64,000 nucleotides of DNA from Peterkaempfera griseoplana (GCF_001418575.1 NZ_LIQR01000054.1:23663-87662), one strand, 5' to 3'. Positions 1-8,741 are shown, counted from the first letter of the stretch. The notes: generated by a model not told the origin, from the sequence alone. Numbers and translations are program-made.

Positions 1-2
1 CC

Positions 3-266
3 GACATCGAGGCAGTGCGAGGCGATCAGCGACTGGTCGGAGAGGCAAAGGGCCGCACCAAGGAACGCGGCACCGATGCCGACATAGCCTACGGACAACT
101 CCTGCGCCGTATGACCGACCCTTCCCCGGATACCTGCTACGCGCTGGTCGTGCCTTCCTCGTCCGTGATCCACGCCTTGCGGGTGCCAGCCCAGGTGCGC
201 AGTCTGCTCGGAATCAGCATCTACGAGGTCGCCGACGACGGCTCGGTGCGGATACGAGAGGCATAG
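3..266 (+). CDS. C-terminal part of an unidentified protein, possibly nuclease-like (cut by left edge)
   Basis: The reading frame is open from the first bases of the window and stops at 266, so only the last 88 or so residues are visible and the true start lies outside. The fragment begins DIEAVRGDQRLVGEAKGRTK. An acidic residue followed some 14 residues later by E-A-K recalls the D...(D/E)-x-K core of PD-(D/E)XK nucleases, and the following segment is rich in Arg, Lys and Asp. That is an inference from a short motif; the family cannot be named from this piece. A GTG at 15 could act as an internal start, but nothing favours it. Confidence 0.45.
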   Translation, partial: DIEAVRGDQRLVGEAKGRTKERGTDADIAYGQLLRRMTDPSPDTCYALVVPSSSVIHALRVPAQVRSLLGISIYEVADDGSVRIREA

Positions 267-656
267 CCGCACACGGGCAGACTCCGGCTGGGCTCGGGGT
301 CAGCTTGTAGGGCATTTCGGCCACGAGTCGGAGCCGAAGCGCCCAGGCGGGGACCCAACACCGCCGGCGCCGGCAAGGCGGTGTGCGGAGGCTAACGGGC
401 CTTGGGGTAGGCCTGGACTGGCACTGCCTGCCAGGACATCGGAGACGACACCGTGGCCCGCTCTCCGCCGAGCGGAGACCCGTGGCGGACGTCGCCGCCG
501 ACCCCAAATGCGCTTCCTCTCCAGCCGCCCCGCCCCAGGCCCCACCACCGCCTGGGAAAGGCATCGCCGATGCCCAGACCTCGCGCCACGCCGATCACCG
601 AGACCGATGAGTGGGGAACCGGCGAGGTGATCGACGCCGCGACCGGGGCAGTCGGG
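267..656. other. intergenic stretch, nothing recognised
   Basis: This 390-bp gap lies between the end of the left-edge gene and the 3' end of the minus-strand fusion gene, so the genes converge here. I see no RNA gene, repeat or convincing small gene; the open frames are overlapping GC-rich shadows. Confidence 0.5.
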
Positions 657-3461
657 TCACCAGCCGGGGTAGCGGTCCCACCAGTGCGAGTCCCAGCCTG
701 GGGTGTATTCGGTGCCGCTCGGCCGTTCGGCCAACTGTGCGACGAGGTCGCGGGCCAGGGTGTCGATGACCCAGGCCAGTTCGTGGCGGCTCACCAGATC
801 GATGGGCAGCGCATCGGCGCCGTGGGCTGCTCCGAGCAGCGCGCCGGTCACGCAGGCGACCGAGTCGCCGTCCGGCGCCCCGGCGGCGAAGCGCAGTGCG
901 GCACCGAAGTCGGCGCGGCCGGGGAAGGATGCGGCGGCGTAGAGGCCGCCGAGCAGTGCCGAGGGCGCGGTGGCGTCCGGTGCGAGTCGGGCGAGGCACC
1001 CGTGATCGGCGGGTTGGTTGTCGGCCTGCCGAAGTGCAGTGGCGAGCCGGTCGTGGTCGTCTGCGGTCAGGCCGCGGTCGGAGTCACGAAGGGCCTGGAT
1101 GCCGCCCGTCAAGGCGTGCCGCACCTGTGATTGCTTGCCGGACTGAGGATCCTGCATGCCGGGAGTGCTGGTCAGGCAGTGGGCGACCAGCACGGCGGCG
1201 TGGGCTGCCGCGGACTGCGCGGCCGTGTCGCCGTGGGTGAGGGCGGCGATCTCGCGGGCCCACCGGACTGTTTGGTCCGAGCCGTGTGCAGCTGCGACCA
1301 CGGCGACAGGAAGGGTGCGGGTGAGGGCGTGGCAGCCGCGGCTGGTCGTCGTCGGCCTGTCCACGGTGCCCTGCTCGTCCTTGGAGAGGGCGGCCACGGT
1401 TGCCGGTGCGGAACCGCGCCGTTCGGCCAGCACGGGGACCTGGGCGAGCCATCCGTCCGGCCACACGTTGTCGGTGCTGCCCCCGGCCCAGCGGCGCCGC
1501 ATCCGTTCGGCCTCGATCCCCTGCAGGGCGGCCCACCGGCAGTAGGTGTGCCACACCACCGACGGCGGATGGCAGATGCCCTTGTGGTCGCCGCGCACCA
1601 ATGCGCGGATCGTCCCCTCGGCGGTGAAGCAGGCCAGCTGGGTACTGACCCCGGCCTGCAGCGGGCCGCTGGCAGGCAGCTTGCCCCGGGCGGTGCCCAG
1701 CGTGTCCCCTAGCGCCAGGCCGAGCAGCATCCCGCGCACCCGCGACGCCGCCCACTTGCCCTTGAGGAACTCCCTCTTCTGCTCCGCATCACCGCCCAGC
1801 TCCTCCAGCGGCTGCTCGGCACTGCCATCGTCCAGTCGGCCGACCCTGCCGAGCTGCCCCAGCTTGCCGACCCTCAGCGGGGACGCCTGTCCCGCCTCCC
1901 GGCCGGCTTTGGCCGCCCCACGGCTGCCCGACGAGGTACCGCCGAGGGTGTCGTGGGCGGTCAGCTCGTGCACTGCGTTGTGCATCTCGGGATGCGCGTG
2001 GAGCTGCCAGCCACCGGTCAGCACACGCCGGAGGTCGTGCAGCGCGGTCGCGGAGTCGGTGCCGGTGGCCAGGTGGCTGTAGAGGGCGGCAACGGCCGGG
2101 GTACGGCTCTGCCCGGCCGCGCAGTGCAGCAGGACCCGCTTGCCGGCGCGGCGCAGCCGCAGCACCTCGCGGGCGGCTTGGTCCAGGACGAAGTGAAGGT
2201 TGGCGTTGTCCCCCTGGCTGTCCACCAGCCAGACACGGACGTGCTCGACGTCGGCGCCGAGCAGGATCGGGCCGCTACCGACCCGGCACAGCGACACCAC
2301 GGCGTCGACGGCGACCGGCTCGGTGCCCCGCGTCAGGGCCATGTTGCCGAGTATCAGCCCGGGGTCGTGCGGGTGAGGTATGGCGAAGCTGCTGCCGTGG
2401 GACGCGGCAGCCAGGCGCGGTGCCGAGGGCCAGCCGACCGCATCGTCGCTCCCGCCGCGGGCGGTGAGTACCGCCAGCCGGACCAGGTCGACCGCGGAAT
2501 GGCCGGGCCAGCCGTGGACGGCCTGCTCCCAGGCCAGCGGGATGCCGGAGCATCCCCAGCGCGCACCGAGCAGGGCGCCGGCAATCGCCGCGACCGTATC
2601 CGTGTCCTTCCCGGCCCGCACCGCCGCCTCCAAAGCACGGCGCAGGTGCAGAGCAGGAAAACTGCCCTGGGCGGGGACCAACTCGGGAACGGCGGTGCGA
2701 ATGATCGCCGACCATGCGGCCTGGAGCGCGTGGACAACCCAGCCGTTGTTGGCAAAGTGATGCGGCAGGTTGGCCTCCGCCTCGTCCAGTCGCTCCGCCC
2801 ACACACCTCGGCGCTCCGCCGGGAGGAGGTCCAGTCCGGCGCGGACGCCATCGAACGTGCCGTGAAGCACTGCGGTGCGGATGCCTGAGCACCACAGCAC
2901 GCAGGCATCGGCGCAGTCGGCATCCGGGTGGGTCAGCGCGCTGACGGCAATAGCGGCCTCGGCCATCGCCGCGGGGTCGCCCAGATGCGTCAGGGCGACG
3001 ATCCCGGTGCGCATCAGCGAGCCGTTGCCGGCGGCTTGATCGTTGCCAGCAGTGAAGCGGCGCGCGGCGTCGATCAGTGCCGCACCCGGCGCTCCAGGGG
3101 TGCGGTGGGCGGCATCCAGGACGGAGCGGGTCTGCGAGCCGACGTCCGTAGCGCCGTCGCTCAGCCATCGATGGAAGTTGGCGGCGATTGCATCGAGGGA
3201 CTCGGGAGTGCGCAGGTCCGCTCCGGTGGCCGCGACCTGGGCGATGCACACCTGCATCTGTGTGTCGTCGGAGTACTCGCCGGGCTCGTAGGGTCCCAGG
3301 CCGCCACCGATCATCCGCGGCTGCTGGTCCTCACCCAGCCTGGGCTGGAACTCGTACGGGACGCCCAACGCGTCGCCCACGGCCGCGCCGAGCAGTACGC
3401 CGGCGGCCCGGTCGATGGCCCGTACGTCCAAGTGAGGCTGCGGGGTGAGGGCGTGGGCCAT
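657..3461 (-). CDS. ADP-ribosylglycohydrolase / dual-specificity phosphatase / ARH-like triple fusion
   Basis: The 934-residue protein has three parts. Residues about 17-335 form an ADP-ribosylglycohydrolase (DraG/ARH) domain with the metal-binding motifs SDDT (64-67) and KDTDT (285-289), which in this family remove ADP-ribose from proteins or small molecules. Residues about 385-500 form a cysteine phosphatase domain with the HCAAGQSR loop (Cys447, Arg453) and a likely general acid Asp414. Residues about 573-905 form a second ARH-like domain. It starts RGMLLGLALGDTLG and keeps HGDT and DGDS, but where SDDT is expected it reads STQL, so its metal site is probably incomplete and its activity doubtful. 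ATG is preceded by GGGAGA. There is no signal peptide, so it should be cytosolic. It may reverse ADP-ribosylation and phosphorylation marks, but the substrate is unknown. Confidence 0.88.
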   Translation of the reverse strand: MAHALTPQPHLDVRAIDRAAGVLLGAAVGDALGVPYEFQPRLGEDQQPRMIGGGLGPYEPGEYSDDTQMQVCIAQVAATGADLRTPESLDAIAANFHRWLSDGATDVGSQTRSVLDAAHRTPGAPGAALIDAARRFTAGNDQAAGNGSLMRTGIVALTHLGDPAAMAEAAIAVSALTHPDADCADACVLWCSGIRTAVLHGTFDGVRAGLDLLPAERRGVWAERLDEAEANLPHHFANNGWVVHALQAAWSAIIRTAVPELVPAQGSFPALHLRRALEAAVRAGKDTDTVAAIAGALLGARWGCSGIPLAWEQAVHGWPGHSAVDLVRLAVLTARGGSDDAVGWPSAPRLAAASHGSSFAIPHPHDPGLILGNMALTRGTEPVAVDAVVSLCRVGSGPILLGADVEHVRVWLVDSQGDNANLHFVLDQAAREVLRLRRAGKRVLLHCAAGQSRTPAVAALYSHLATGTDSATALHDLRRVLTGGWQLHAHPEMHNAVHELTAHDTLGGTSSGSRGAAKAGREAGQASPLRVGKLGQLGRVGRLDDGSAEQPLEELGGDAEQKREFLKGKWAASRVRGMLLGLALGDTLGTARGKLPASGPLQAGVSTQLACFTAEGTIRALVRGDHKGICHPPSVVWHTYCRWAALQGIEAERMRRRWAGGSTDNVWPDGWLAQVPVLAERRGSAPATVAALSKDEQGTVDRPTTTSRGCHALTRTLPVAVVAAAHGSDQTVRWAREIAALTHGDTAAQSAAAHAAVLVAHCLTSTPGMQDPQSGKQSQVRHALTGGIQALRDSDRGLTADDHDRLATALRQADNQPADHGCLARLAPDATAPSALLGGLYAAASFPGRADFGAALRFAAGAPDGDSVACVTGALLGAAHGADALPIDLVSRHELAWVIDTLARDLVAQLAERPSGTEYTPGWDSHWWDRYPGW

Positions 3462-3645
3462 GGTGTCTCCCGTGGTGCGGCCGGCGCTGTGAACGCGAGC
3501 CGAGCAGGTGGTGCGCGGGCAGCGATCCCAATCGTCAGCAGCCGGGAACGTGCAACCGGGACGGAAGGCCGACCAGGTCGATTCCGTGGCAGCCTGACGC
3601 CGCGCCAGCTTGGCACGGCACTCTACTTATCGTCAATGAGACAAT

Positions 3646-3845
3646 AGGAGGAGTCGGACTGTATGGCCACGGAACAGTACCGCTGCGCCGGCGCCGACCC
3701 TGACCGGGCCTGCGAGTCCATCCGCCCCCATGGCCAGCCCGAGAAGGGGGTGCCCTGCCCGCGCAGCTGCGGCTGCATAGGGCAGCTGGAGATCCGGCCC
3801 AGCGTCCTGTACGGACTAATACTCCAGCTCAGTCCGAGCCGTTAA
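3646..3845 (+). other. short open frame with good RBS at the start of a duplicated region
   Basis: An AGGAGGAG at about 3646 precedes an ATG at 3663 that opens a 60-codon Cys/Pro-rich frame ending at 3845. The same DNA recurs at 12432-12606, where the frame is disrupted and has no equivalent start. I therefore doubt it is a conserved gene; it is more likely the decayed end of an element-borne gene. No family is recognised. Confidence 0.3.
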
Positions 3846-4133
3846 GCCTGTACGCAGGCGGCCATGGACGGGCGGTGGGGCTTTCGTGGACTCCAAGCGA
3901 TCAACGGTGCTCACCGGTTCGTGGGCGTGCCGTCGCCTCGGCCGGGCCGTAGACCTTCACCTGGAGAGGTCGTCAGGGGTACCCACGGGAACGTCATGGG
4001 AACGGAAGGATGGAGAAGGGTCGTGAAAGTCGGAGCAAGGAGGGTGTACGCGCCTCCCGATCCAACCCCTCTGAGCTGCGAGGACGGTCATCATCGAGCA
4101 AGACCGAGAGTGATCACCAAAGTGTTGGTCACT
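3675..4133. repeat. left flank of att copy A; direct repeat of 12432-12920
   Basis: About 460 bp here align with 12432-12920 with scattered substitutions and small indels. Shared blocks include CTCCAGCTCAGYCCGAGCCG, GATCAACGGTGCTCACCGGT, TCATGGGAACGGAAGGATGG and ATCACCAAAGTGTTGGTCAC. Both copies abut the same 44-bp tRNA-like core. The block contains the paired GGGAACG repeats at 3989-4002. I interpret it as one arm of an ancestral attachment site; no intact gene is seen in it. Confidence 0.7.
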
Positions 4134-4177
4134 CTTACAAAGCAGGGGTCGGCGGTTCGAAACCGTCTGCGCCCACC
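4134..4177 (+). repeat. att core copy A: tRNA-Val(UAC)-like 3' half
   Basis: The 44 bp run from the anticodon loop CTTACAA (anticodon UAC, Val) through AGCAG, a five-base variable loop, a T arm (GGCGG-TTCGAAA-CCGTC) and the acceptor strand TGCGCCCACC. No 5' half (GGGCGCA acceptor, D arm) precedes it, so this is not a functional tRNA. It is what remains when an integrative element carries the 3' end of a tRNA gene as its attachment site. Identical at 7966 and 12921, one mismatch each at 26146 and 42504. Confidence 0.8.
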
Positions 4178-4275
4178 CCATCTGACCAGGCAAAACATCA
4201 AAAATGAGGGCTTTCGGCAGCACGTCGGGGGCCCTTTTTGGGGTCCCATGGGAACGAATGGGAACGCGATGTCGG
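4178..4275. repeat. right flank of att copy A (family also at 8010 and 26190)
   Basis: This block shares the order TGACCAGG, ATCAAAAA, GGGCYTTC, a GGCCC-rich dyad and then TGGGAACGAATGGGAACGCG with the blocks right of cores B and D. The last 20 bp hold two direct TGGGAACG repeats, which resemble arm-type integrase or excisionase binding sites. The inference rests on position and repetition only. Confidence 0.6.
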
Positions 4276-4571
4276 CCGCATGGTGTGTTCCGGCGTGAAC
4301 GGCGTGCTTCTGCGCGACGGCGCCGTGACCTGGTGAGGAACAAGGGTCAGGGGAGCGGTCCGAGTCGGTGAGGCTCGCTGGGGACGGCATCCTGACTGAC
4401 CCGGAGCCGGCGGATCGCGGCCGTCGTGCAGGGCATGACGCGCGACGAAGCAACGGGCAGTGACGGCGCACCGGAGCTGGTGACCGCTCCGCCGGGCCTC
4501 AGCGGTTGATGCGTGGGCGCAGCTCCACAGCCGTGGCTGATGGCAACGGCGAATGACATCACCGGATCACG

Positions 4572-5040
4572 GTGCATCCCGGCGGAGAGCAGTTCCAAGG
4601 TTCGAGCTCCAGACGAGCCAGCGTCGACGGCGAGGACGGACGGATCCTGGCGTCAGGCGCGCTGACAACGGCACCTGGGAGCCTCCGGGGGGGCGCGCTT
4701 GAACTCGGTGGGATCGTCGAGGACGTGGGGCGGCGCGAGGTGCAGGAGGAGACCGGTATCCGGGTCTCGGTCGAGCGGCTCACTGGTGTCTACAAGAACG
4801 TGACCCGGGGCGTTGTCGCCCTGGTCTTTAGCTGCCCACCCGGAGGCCGGACAGGAGCGCACCTCCGAAGAGTCCACCGCCGTCGCATGGCTCACCCCGG
4901 ACGAAGTCTCCACCACCATGGGCGAGGTCTACGCCGTCCGCATGCTCGACGCCCTGGAGCCGGACACAGCGCCGCACGTGCGAACCCACGACGGCCGACG
5001 GTTCATCACAGGCGGTTGTCGACTCTCAGATGACGGCTGA
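4572..5040 (+). pseudogene. NUDIX hydrolase relic, frameshifted
   Basis: A recognisable NUDIX box (GALELG..., then REVQEETGI) is encoded around 4693-4764, followed by VYKNVTRGVVALVFSC. The frame then shifts near 4830-4850 and continues as AAHPEAGQERTSEESTAVAWLTPDE in the next frame, ending at 5040. The first glutamate of the GX5E part of the box is replaced by Gly, and the N terminus is poorly formed. Together these indicate a non-functional gene. Intact relatives hydrolyse nucleoside diphosphates linked to another moiety; the substrate cannot be inferred here. It lies between att cores A and B. Confidence 0.75.
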
Positions 5041-5166
5041 CGACCTGGCATCGGGCGATGCTTGACGCGCCCTGGACGATCGTCCGTCGGTAGGCTGCCA
5101 CTCATGGGCACTGGTCTCTTAGCAAGGCCGACCAGTATGGACGCCCACATCGCTGCGGAGGGGCGC

Positions 5167-5427
5167 ATGCCGAAGAAGAAGCGGACGCGGGAGGCAGGCA
5201 CCGGCCCTTCACATGGGTGGGCCATCGTCGTGCGTCTGGCCAACGGTTCACGTGCCTACTACTACATTGACGAACGGCATCGTGACGCCGCGGGGAATCC
5301 ACTCGAATGCTGGGGGCGGAAGTCCCAGGCGCTCGGGTTTGCGTCCGAAGGCGAAGCCCGAAGCCTCGCGACACAGATGCTGACGAACTCGTCAGCGAAG
5401 GAGTACGAGGTCGTGCGACTGCCCTGA
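5167..5427 (+). CDS. small hypothetical protein
   Basis: 86 residues beginning MPKKKRTREAG, preceded by GGAGGGG at good distance, which decides this ATG over the one at 5104. The N terminus is strongly basic; the body reads WAIVVRLANGSRAYYYIDERHRD and ends KEYEVVRLP, suggesting a small beta-rich soluble domain. Family not recognised. It sits alone between a NUDIX relic and a repeat element in a decayed island segment. Confidence 0.6.
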   Translation: MPKKKRTREAGTGPSHGWAIVVRLANGSRAYYYIDERHRDAAGNPLECWGRKSQALGFASEGEARSLATQMLTNSSAKEYEVVRLP

Positions 5428-5843
5428 CACGGCGATGAGTGCGAGGGTGCAGATCCCGTCCGCAGACCCGAGGGCTCGCACTCACCCACCTGTGCCCCAA
5501 GCTGGGAAAGTCCACACCGTTCCGTGATCTCAACAACCGGGATACACCAGCCGTCTCCATGCCAGCGCGATGACCTGAACAGCCAAGCCGAGACAAGCGG
5601 CGCCATACATCACGTCAGGCAGGACACATCCCGGGCGGTAGTGAGTAGAACTTTTCTCTACGGGTTCAAGGCTCGCTTCGCTCGCAGCGGCGCCGCGCGG
5701 CGCCGCTCGCCGTCGCTCCTGCCTGCGTCCCGCTCCGGCGGCGGCCCGCTCCGCGCCGCAAGGCGGGAGGGTGAGGCAGGCCGGCCGGGGCTGGGGCGGG
5801 CGCCGACACGATCTTTAGCCACCTACCCGGTCCGGGACCCGAC
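5428..5843. other. intergenic stretch, nothing recognised
   Basis: No convincing gene. It includes a very G+C-rich run at about 5680-5800 and ends at the first copy of the conserved hairpin element. Confidence 0.45.
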
Positions 5844-5940
5844 GTCGAGCAAGACCAGGGGGCCACTCGGACACATTGCGGGCAGGCCCAAGACCTGCCC
5901 GAGCTGCCAACAAGCGTACGGCCCCCTGGCCATGCTCGAC
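5844..5940 (+). repeat. conserved hairpin element, copy 1 of 3
   Basis: A 97-bp unit with a long outer inverted repeat (GTCGAGC...CCAGGGGGCC paired with GGCCCCCTGG...GCTCGAC) enclosing an inner stem CGGGCAGG / CCTGCCCG. Copies lie at 7175 and 44996. The pairing is preserved where bases differ between copies, which argues for selection on the folded form. About 45 bp downstream are also partly conserved (CCCAG..CGGACAGGAC..). A small membrane-protein gene starts 120 bp downstream. It could be a structured RNA, a regulatory leader, a MITE or a single-strand initiation site. Confidence 0.7.
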
Positions 5941-6062
5941 CCCAGCCCAGGCAGGCCAACGGCCAAAGATCGCGCCAACGCCCGCGCGCACACCCTGTCC
6001 GGCCTGCCCACGGCGATCTACCCTGAGCCGAGCTGTGGGGATGCGATGAGCGGAGACGGCAC

Positions 6063-6446
6063 GTGGTCGGGGTCATGTTTGCTCTGTTCCTGGTTGTCGT
6101 CTTGCCTGTCCGGTACGTGTGGATAGCTATCCGTGTGTGGCGCGACCCCACGCGCGCTGTCGATGCCGCTTCCTCTTTCAGTGTCCGAGGTGCACCGGGG
6201 TGGGTCCTCACGCGGGGTGTCGCGGTGGTTGCCACCCAATTCGTCTTCATGGGCGTGTTCGTTGCCACGGCGCCGCTGGCTGCCCGGGTAGGGCGGGCGC
6301 AGAAGCACGCCGAGCCCTGGTGGGCGATCTCCCTGGTCGCAGGCGCTGGAGTGCTTCTCTGCTGGTTGTTGATCACCCTGATAGGGATCTTTAACAGACC
6401 GCGGTTCCTAGTGGTGCCCTACTTGAGGGACCGACGACGGCTCTAA
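6063..6446 (+). CDS. small membrane protein
   Basis: 127 residues from a GTG preceded by GGAG. Three hydrophobic spans are visible: about residues 2-22 (VGVMFALFLVVVLPVRYVWI), 48-75 (VLTRGVAVVATQFVFMGVFV) and 88-109 (WWAISLVAGAGVLLCWLLIT). Basic residues follow the spans and the tail is PYLRDRRRL. No enzymatic motif is present, and I do not recognise the family. The ATG at 6075 is an alternative start. It follows hairpin copy 1, just as another small membrane protein follows copy 3 at 45174. Confidence 0.6.
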   Translation: MVGVMFALFLVVVLPVRYVWIAIRVWRDPTRAVDAASSFSVRGAPGWVLTRGVAVVATQFVFMGVFVATAPLAARVGRAQKHAEPWWAISLVAGAGVLLCWLLITLIGIFNRPRFLVVPYLRDRRRL

Positions 6447-6510
6447 CCCGCGACTCGGAAGCATTGACAGCAACGGTTGACACAACATCGAAAGACGCTG
6501 GCGGACCGGA

Positions 6511-6954
6511 GTGAACCCCGCTGGGCAGTTCCCCCAGATGAACCTTCTCGAACCATCTAGCGATCCCACACGCAGGATCACTGATAAGGAAGAGGTCGAA
6601 GTGCAACGCGCACCTCTCGGTCGCTGGCACGATGAACATGTGCCCGAGTACTCATGGCCCGCCGACCCATACCCCGATGGGGAGAAGCACATCCGCAGCT
6701 GGCCCGAGACGATTGCCATGCTGCCCCTCGGGGCTCAGGTGACGGGTGATGTGATTGCGCGTCTGCCGTTTGGGGTGTTCATCCGAATCGACAGCATGCC
6801 CGATGCATTGGGGCTCGCGGAGATCACGACAGCTCCATGCCGGACGGTTCTTCCGACGGTGGGGACCCGGGTCGCAGCCATGGTGATCTGGCATGCCGAA
6901 CAGAACCATCAGGTGAAGCTGAAGCTTACCGAGTGGGCCCAGGAAGGCAGCTGA
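6511..6954 (+). CDS. S1/OB-fold-like small protein
   Basis: 147 residues. From about residue 72 the sequence LPLGAQVTGDVIARLPFGVF followed by an aliphatic strand and ending near VKLKLTEW has the strand pattern of an S1-type OB fold, which usually binds RNA. The first 60 residues are polar and variable. The start is uncertain: the first in-frame start is at 6511, and a later GTG at 6601 (VQRAPLG) is possible. The function is unknown; small solitary S1-like proteins of this size occur in actinobacteria. Confidence 0.6.
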   Translation: MNPAGQFPQMNLLEPSSDPTRRITDKEEVEVQRAPLGRWHDEHVPEYSWPADPYPDGEKHIRSWPETIAMLPLGAQVTGDVIARLPFGVFIRIDSMPDALGLAEITTAPCRTVLPTVGTRVAAMVIWHAEQNHQVKLKLTEWAQEGS

Positions 6955-7174
6955 CGGCAGCCTGACGGCAACGTCAGTGAACGTAGCGGTACACCGCGGG
7001 GAGTCACGGATAACCACGACGCGCGGCAGCGGGCAGCTCCCATACGCGACCTGGCGCGACGTACTCGCCTGCAAAGCGGATGTTCGCGAGGGTGCCCAGA
7101 CCGGGCGAGACGCCAGCGCCCAGGGGAACCACTTGACGGGCCATAGGAACGTCCCTCTCCGGACCGGGGCCCGA

Positions 7175-7271
7175 GTCGAGCAAGACCAGGGGGCCGCTCG
7201 GCCAAATTGCGGTCAGGCTCAGAAGCCCTGACCGAGTCGCAACAGCGTACGGCCCCCTGATCACGCTCGAC
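7175..7271 (+). repeat. conserved hairpin element, copy 2 of 3
   Basis: The same architecture as copy 1. The outer arms start GTCGAGCAAG and end GCTCGAC. The inner stem is GGTCAGG / CCTGACC, in which a G-C pair of copies 1 and 3 has become T-A while pairing is kept. It lies between the S1-like gene and a convergent hypothetical gene. Confidence 0.7.
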
Positions 7272-7374
7272 CCCAGACCGGACAGGACACCGCCCAAAGC
7301 CGCTCCACCGGCCGGGTGTCGAGCCCTCCAACGTCCTCACGTGAGTCCTACAGGTGCCCGGGAATAGTCGCCGA

Positions 7375-7815
7375 CTACTGAGGGTCACGGATCGGAACTG
7401 GGCCGGTAAGCCTGGCCAGACGCCTGCTATCGTCACCAGCCATCCAGGCTGGCTCTCCAAGCCTCCGTCGAAGCCGCTGAACCTTCTCGGCGGTCGGTAC
7501 GGCGCTTGTCATGCCCGAACGCGCACGCGATTCCAAGCTCCCGAGCACGATCCGAACAAGTGGAGCATCCGGGAACTTCTGCCACGACTTCGGACGCTTC
7601 GCCGTCAGCCGTTCCTCGACCGTTTCTGTGTCCGTAGACGAGCAACCCTTTAGATCGGACAGAACCAAGCTCTCGCGGCGGCGATTTGCACTGTTACATG
7701 CCCTCTTGTTCCGGCGAATGCTCTTGCGGGAGCTCTTATCGTTCTCGCCGTAGTTGTTCCGCCGGTCCCTCAGGTAGCTCAGCTGCTTCTTCTCCTGAGG
7801 AGTCTTACGCTTCAT
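7375..7815 (-). CDS. hypothetical basic protein (MKRKTPQEKK type)
   Basis: 146 residues starting MKRKTPQEKKQLSYLRDRRN, followed by YGENDKSSRKS and RRNKRACNSANRR. I recall this N terminus from short actinobacterial proteins of unknown function. The first 45 residues are highly charged and basic, consistent with nucleic-acid binding, and the rest is less conserved in appearance. The ATG at 7815 is preferred over the one at 7842 because the recognisable family sequence begins there. No catalytic motif is seen. Confidence 0.65.
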   Translation of the reverse strand: MKRKTPQEKKQLSYLRDRRNNYGENDKSSRKSIRRNKRACNSANRRRESLVLSDLKGCSSTDTETVEERLTAKRPKSWQKFPDAPLVRIVLGSLESRARSGMTSAVPTAEKVQRLRRRLGEPAWMAGDDSRRLARLTGPVPIRDPQ

Positions 7816-7965
7816 CGCCCCACCCCATCTCCTTGCTGCCATTCAATCTGACATCACTCGCCGACATCAACGCTGCCGGACCGTGGCATACCGGCATGGC
7901 CCGGGCTGGACTGGATGTGCCAGTGAGACATGGGTTTCGGCAGCTCGCGTCGCCCATGGTTCGAA
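7816..7965. other. left flank of att copy B, no gene
   Basis: This flank differs from those of the other four cores, consistent with an attachment site formed by recombination with a different partner. No open frame is convincing. Confidence 0.4.
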
Positions 7966-8009
7966 CTTACAAAGCAGGGGTCGGCGGTTCGAAACCGTCT
8001 GCGCCCACC
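7966..8009 (+). repeat. att core copy B: tRNA-Val-like 3' half
   Basis: Identical to copy A over 44 bp and again lacking the tRNA 5' half. Its left flank is unique in the window and its right flank belongs to the family also seen at copies A and D. Confidence 0.8.
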
Positions 8010-8105
8010 CTGTTTGACCAGGCAGAATGTCAAAAACATGGGCCTTCTGCGACCTGCCGAGGCCCTATTTCGCGTCCCCTGGGAACGAATGGGAACGCGT
8101 GGGTC
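8010..8105. repeat. right flank of att copy B with GGGAACG repeats
   Basis: The same family as 4178-4275 and 26190-26285: TTGACCAGGC, TCAAAAACATGGGCCTTC, then CTGGGAACGAATGGGAACGC at about 8080-8099. Confidence 0.6.
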
Positions 8106-8700
8106 TCCTCGGCGGTACGGCGAGCCTGCGCTGGAATTGGCGGGCTGCACCCTTCACAGCGCAGCCGCTCGCTGATCTTGGCGGCAGCGCGCGAAGCACG
8201 CCCGGGAGGTCCGCGCCGGAACGACCCAGTGCCGGCCGGTCTCCTCCCGGAGGTAAGCGGGGACACATCAGCGTGGCCGGCTGAACCAGACCTTCGAGAG
8301 CTGGAGAACAACGTCGGCCAGGAGGACGACGAGCAGTCCAGCCCCGACGGCTGCCGCTGAGGGGCCCTCGGGCGGGCGCCGGCCGACCCACGATGAACAT
8401 GGTCATCGTCGCGATGAGAGCCACCGGGGCATCAAGCCCCTTGGCGCGCGTGCCGGGGGACAGGGCGCATGTCGGGCGGCCACTCCACGGCCCCCTTCAG
8501 GAGGGGAGAGAAGGGGCGGGGCCGCCCCGGGAAGCGAACCCGAAGGTGCCGTCCGGATTGGCAAACGTCTCGCAAGCCTCGGTGCGGTCCCCTGTCAACA
8601 CCAGAGGGACGCCTCGGCCGCGGCGATACTGCCAGCTCACGGCGGCGGCGCTGGTCGGCCCGAGCCTGAGCACACTGCTCCCCAAGCTCCAGCAGACAGG
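8106..8700. other. intergenic stretch, nothing recognised
   Basis: About 600 bp between att copy B and the terminator of the secreted protease gene. Only overlapping GC-rich open frames without family resemblance or ribosome binding sites are seen. Confidence 0.45.
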
Positions 8701-8729
8701 GCTGCCCCGGCGGCGGTGGCCGGGGCAGC
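8701..8729 (-). terminator. hairpin terminator of the S1 protease gene
   Basis: Perfect 11-bp stem GCTGCCCCGGC / GCCGGGGCAGC with a 7-base loop, 12 bp beyond the stop codon of the minus-strand protease gene. No U-run follows, as is usual in streptomycetes. Confidence 0.65.
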
Positions 8730-8741
8730 GGCGGAGAAGTG

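Noticed and set aside
4134..4177. Annotating the cores as functional tRNA-Val genes
   Set aside because: Acceptor 5' strand, D arm and the 5' side of the anticodon stem are absent at all five copies.
5060..5103. TTGACG...TAGGCT as a vegetative promoter for the 5167 gene
   Set aside because: The spacing between the hexamers is about 23 bp, outside the 16-19 bp needed.
5844..5940. The hairpin element as an ordinary intrinsic terminator
   Set aside because: It has two nested stems, conserved loops and downstream homology in three copies, and it lies upstream of genes in two cases, which terminators would not require.
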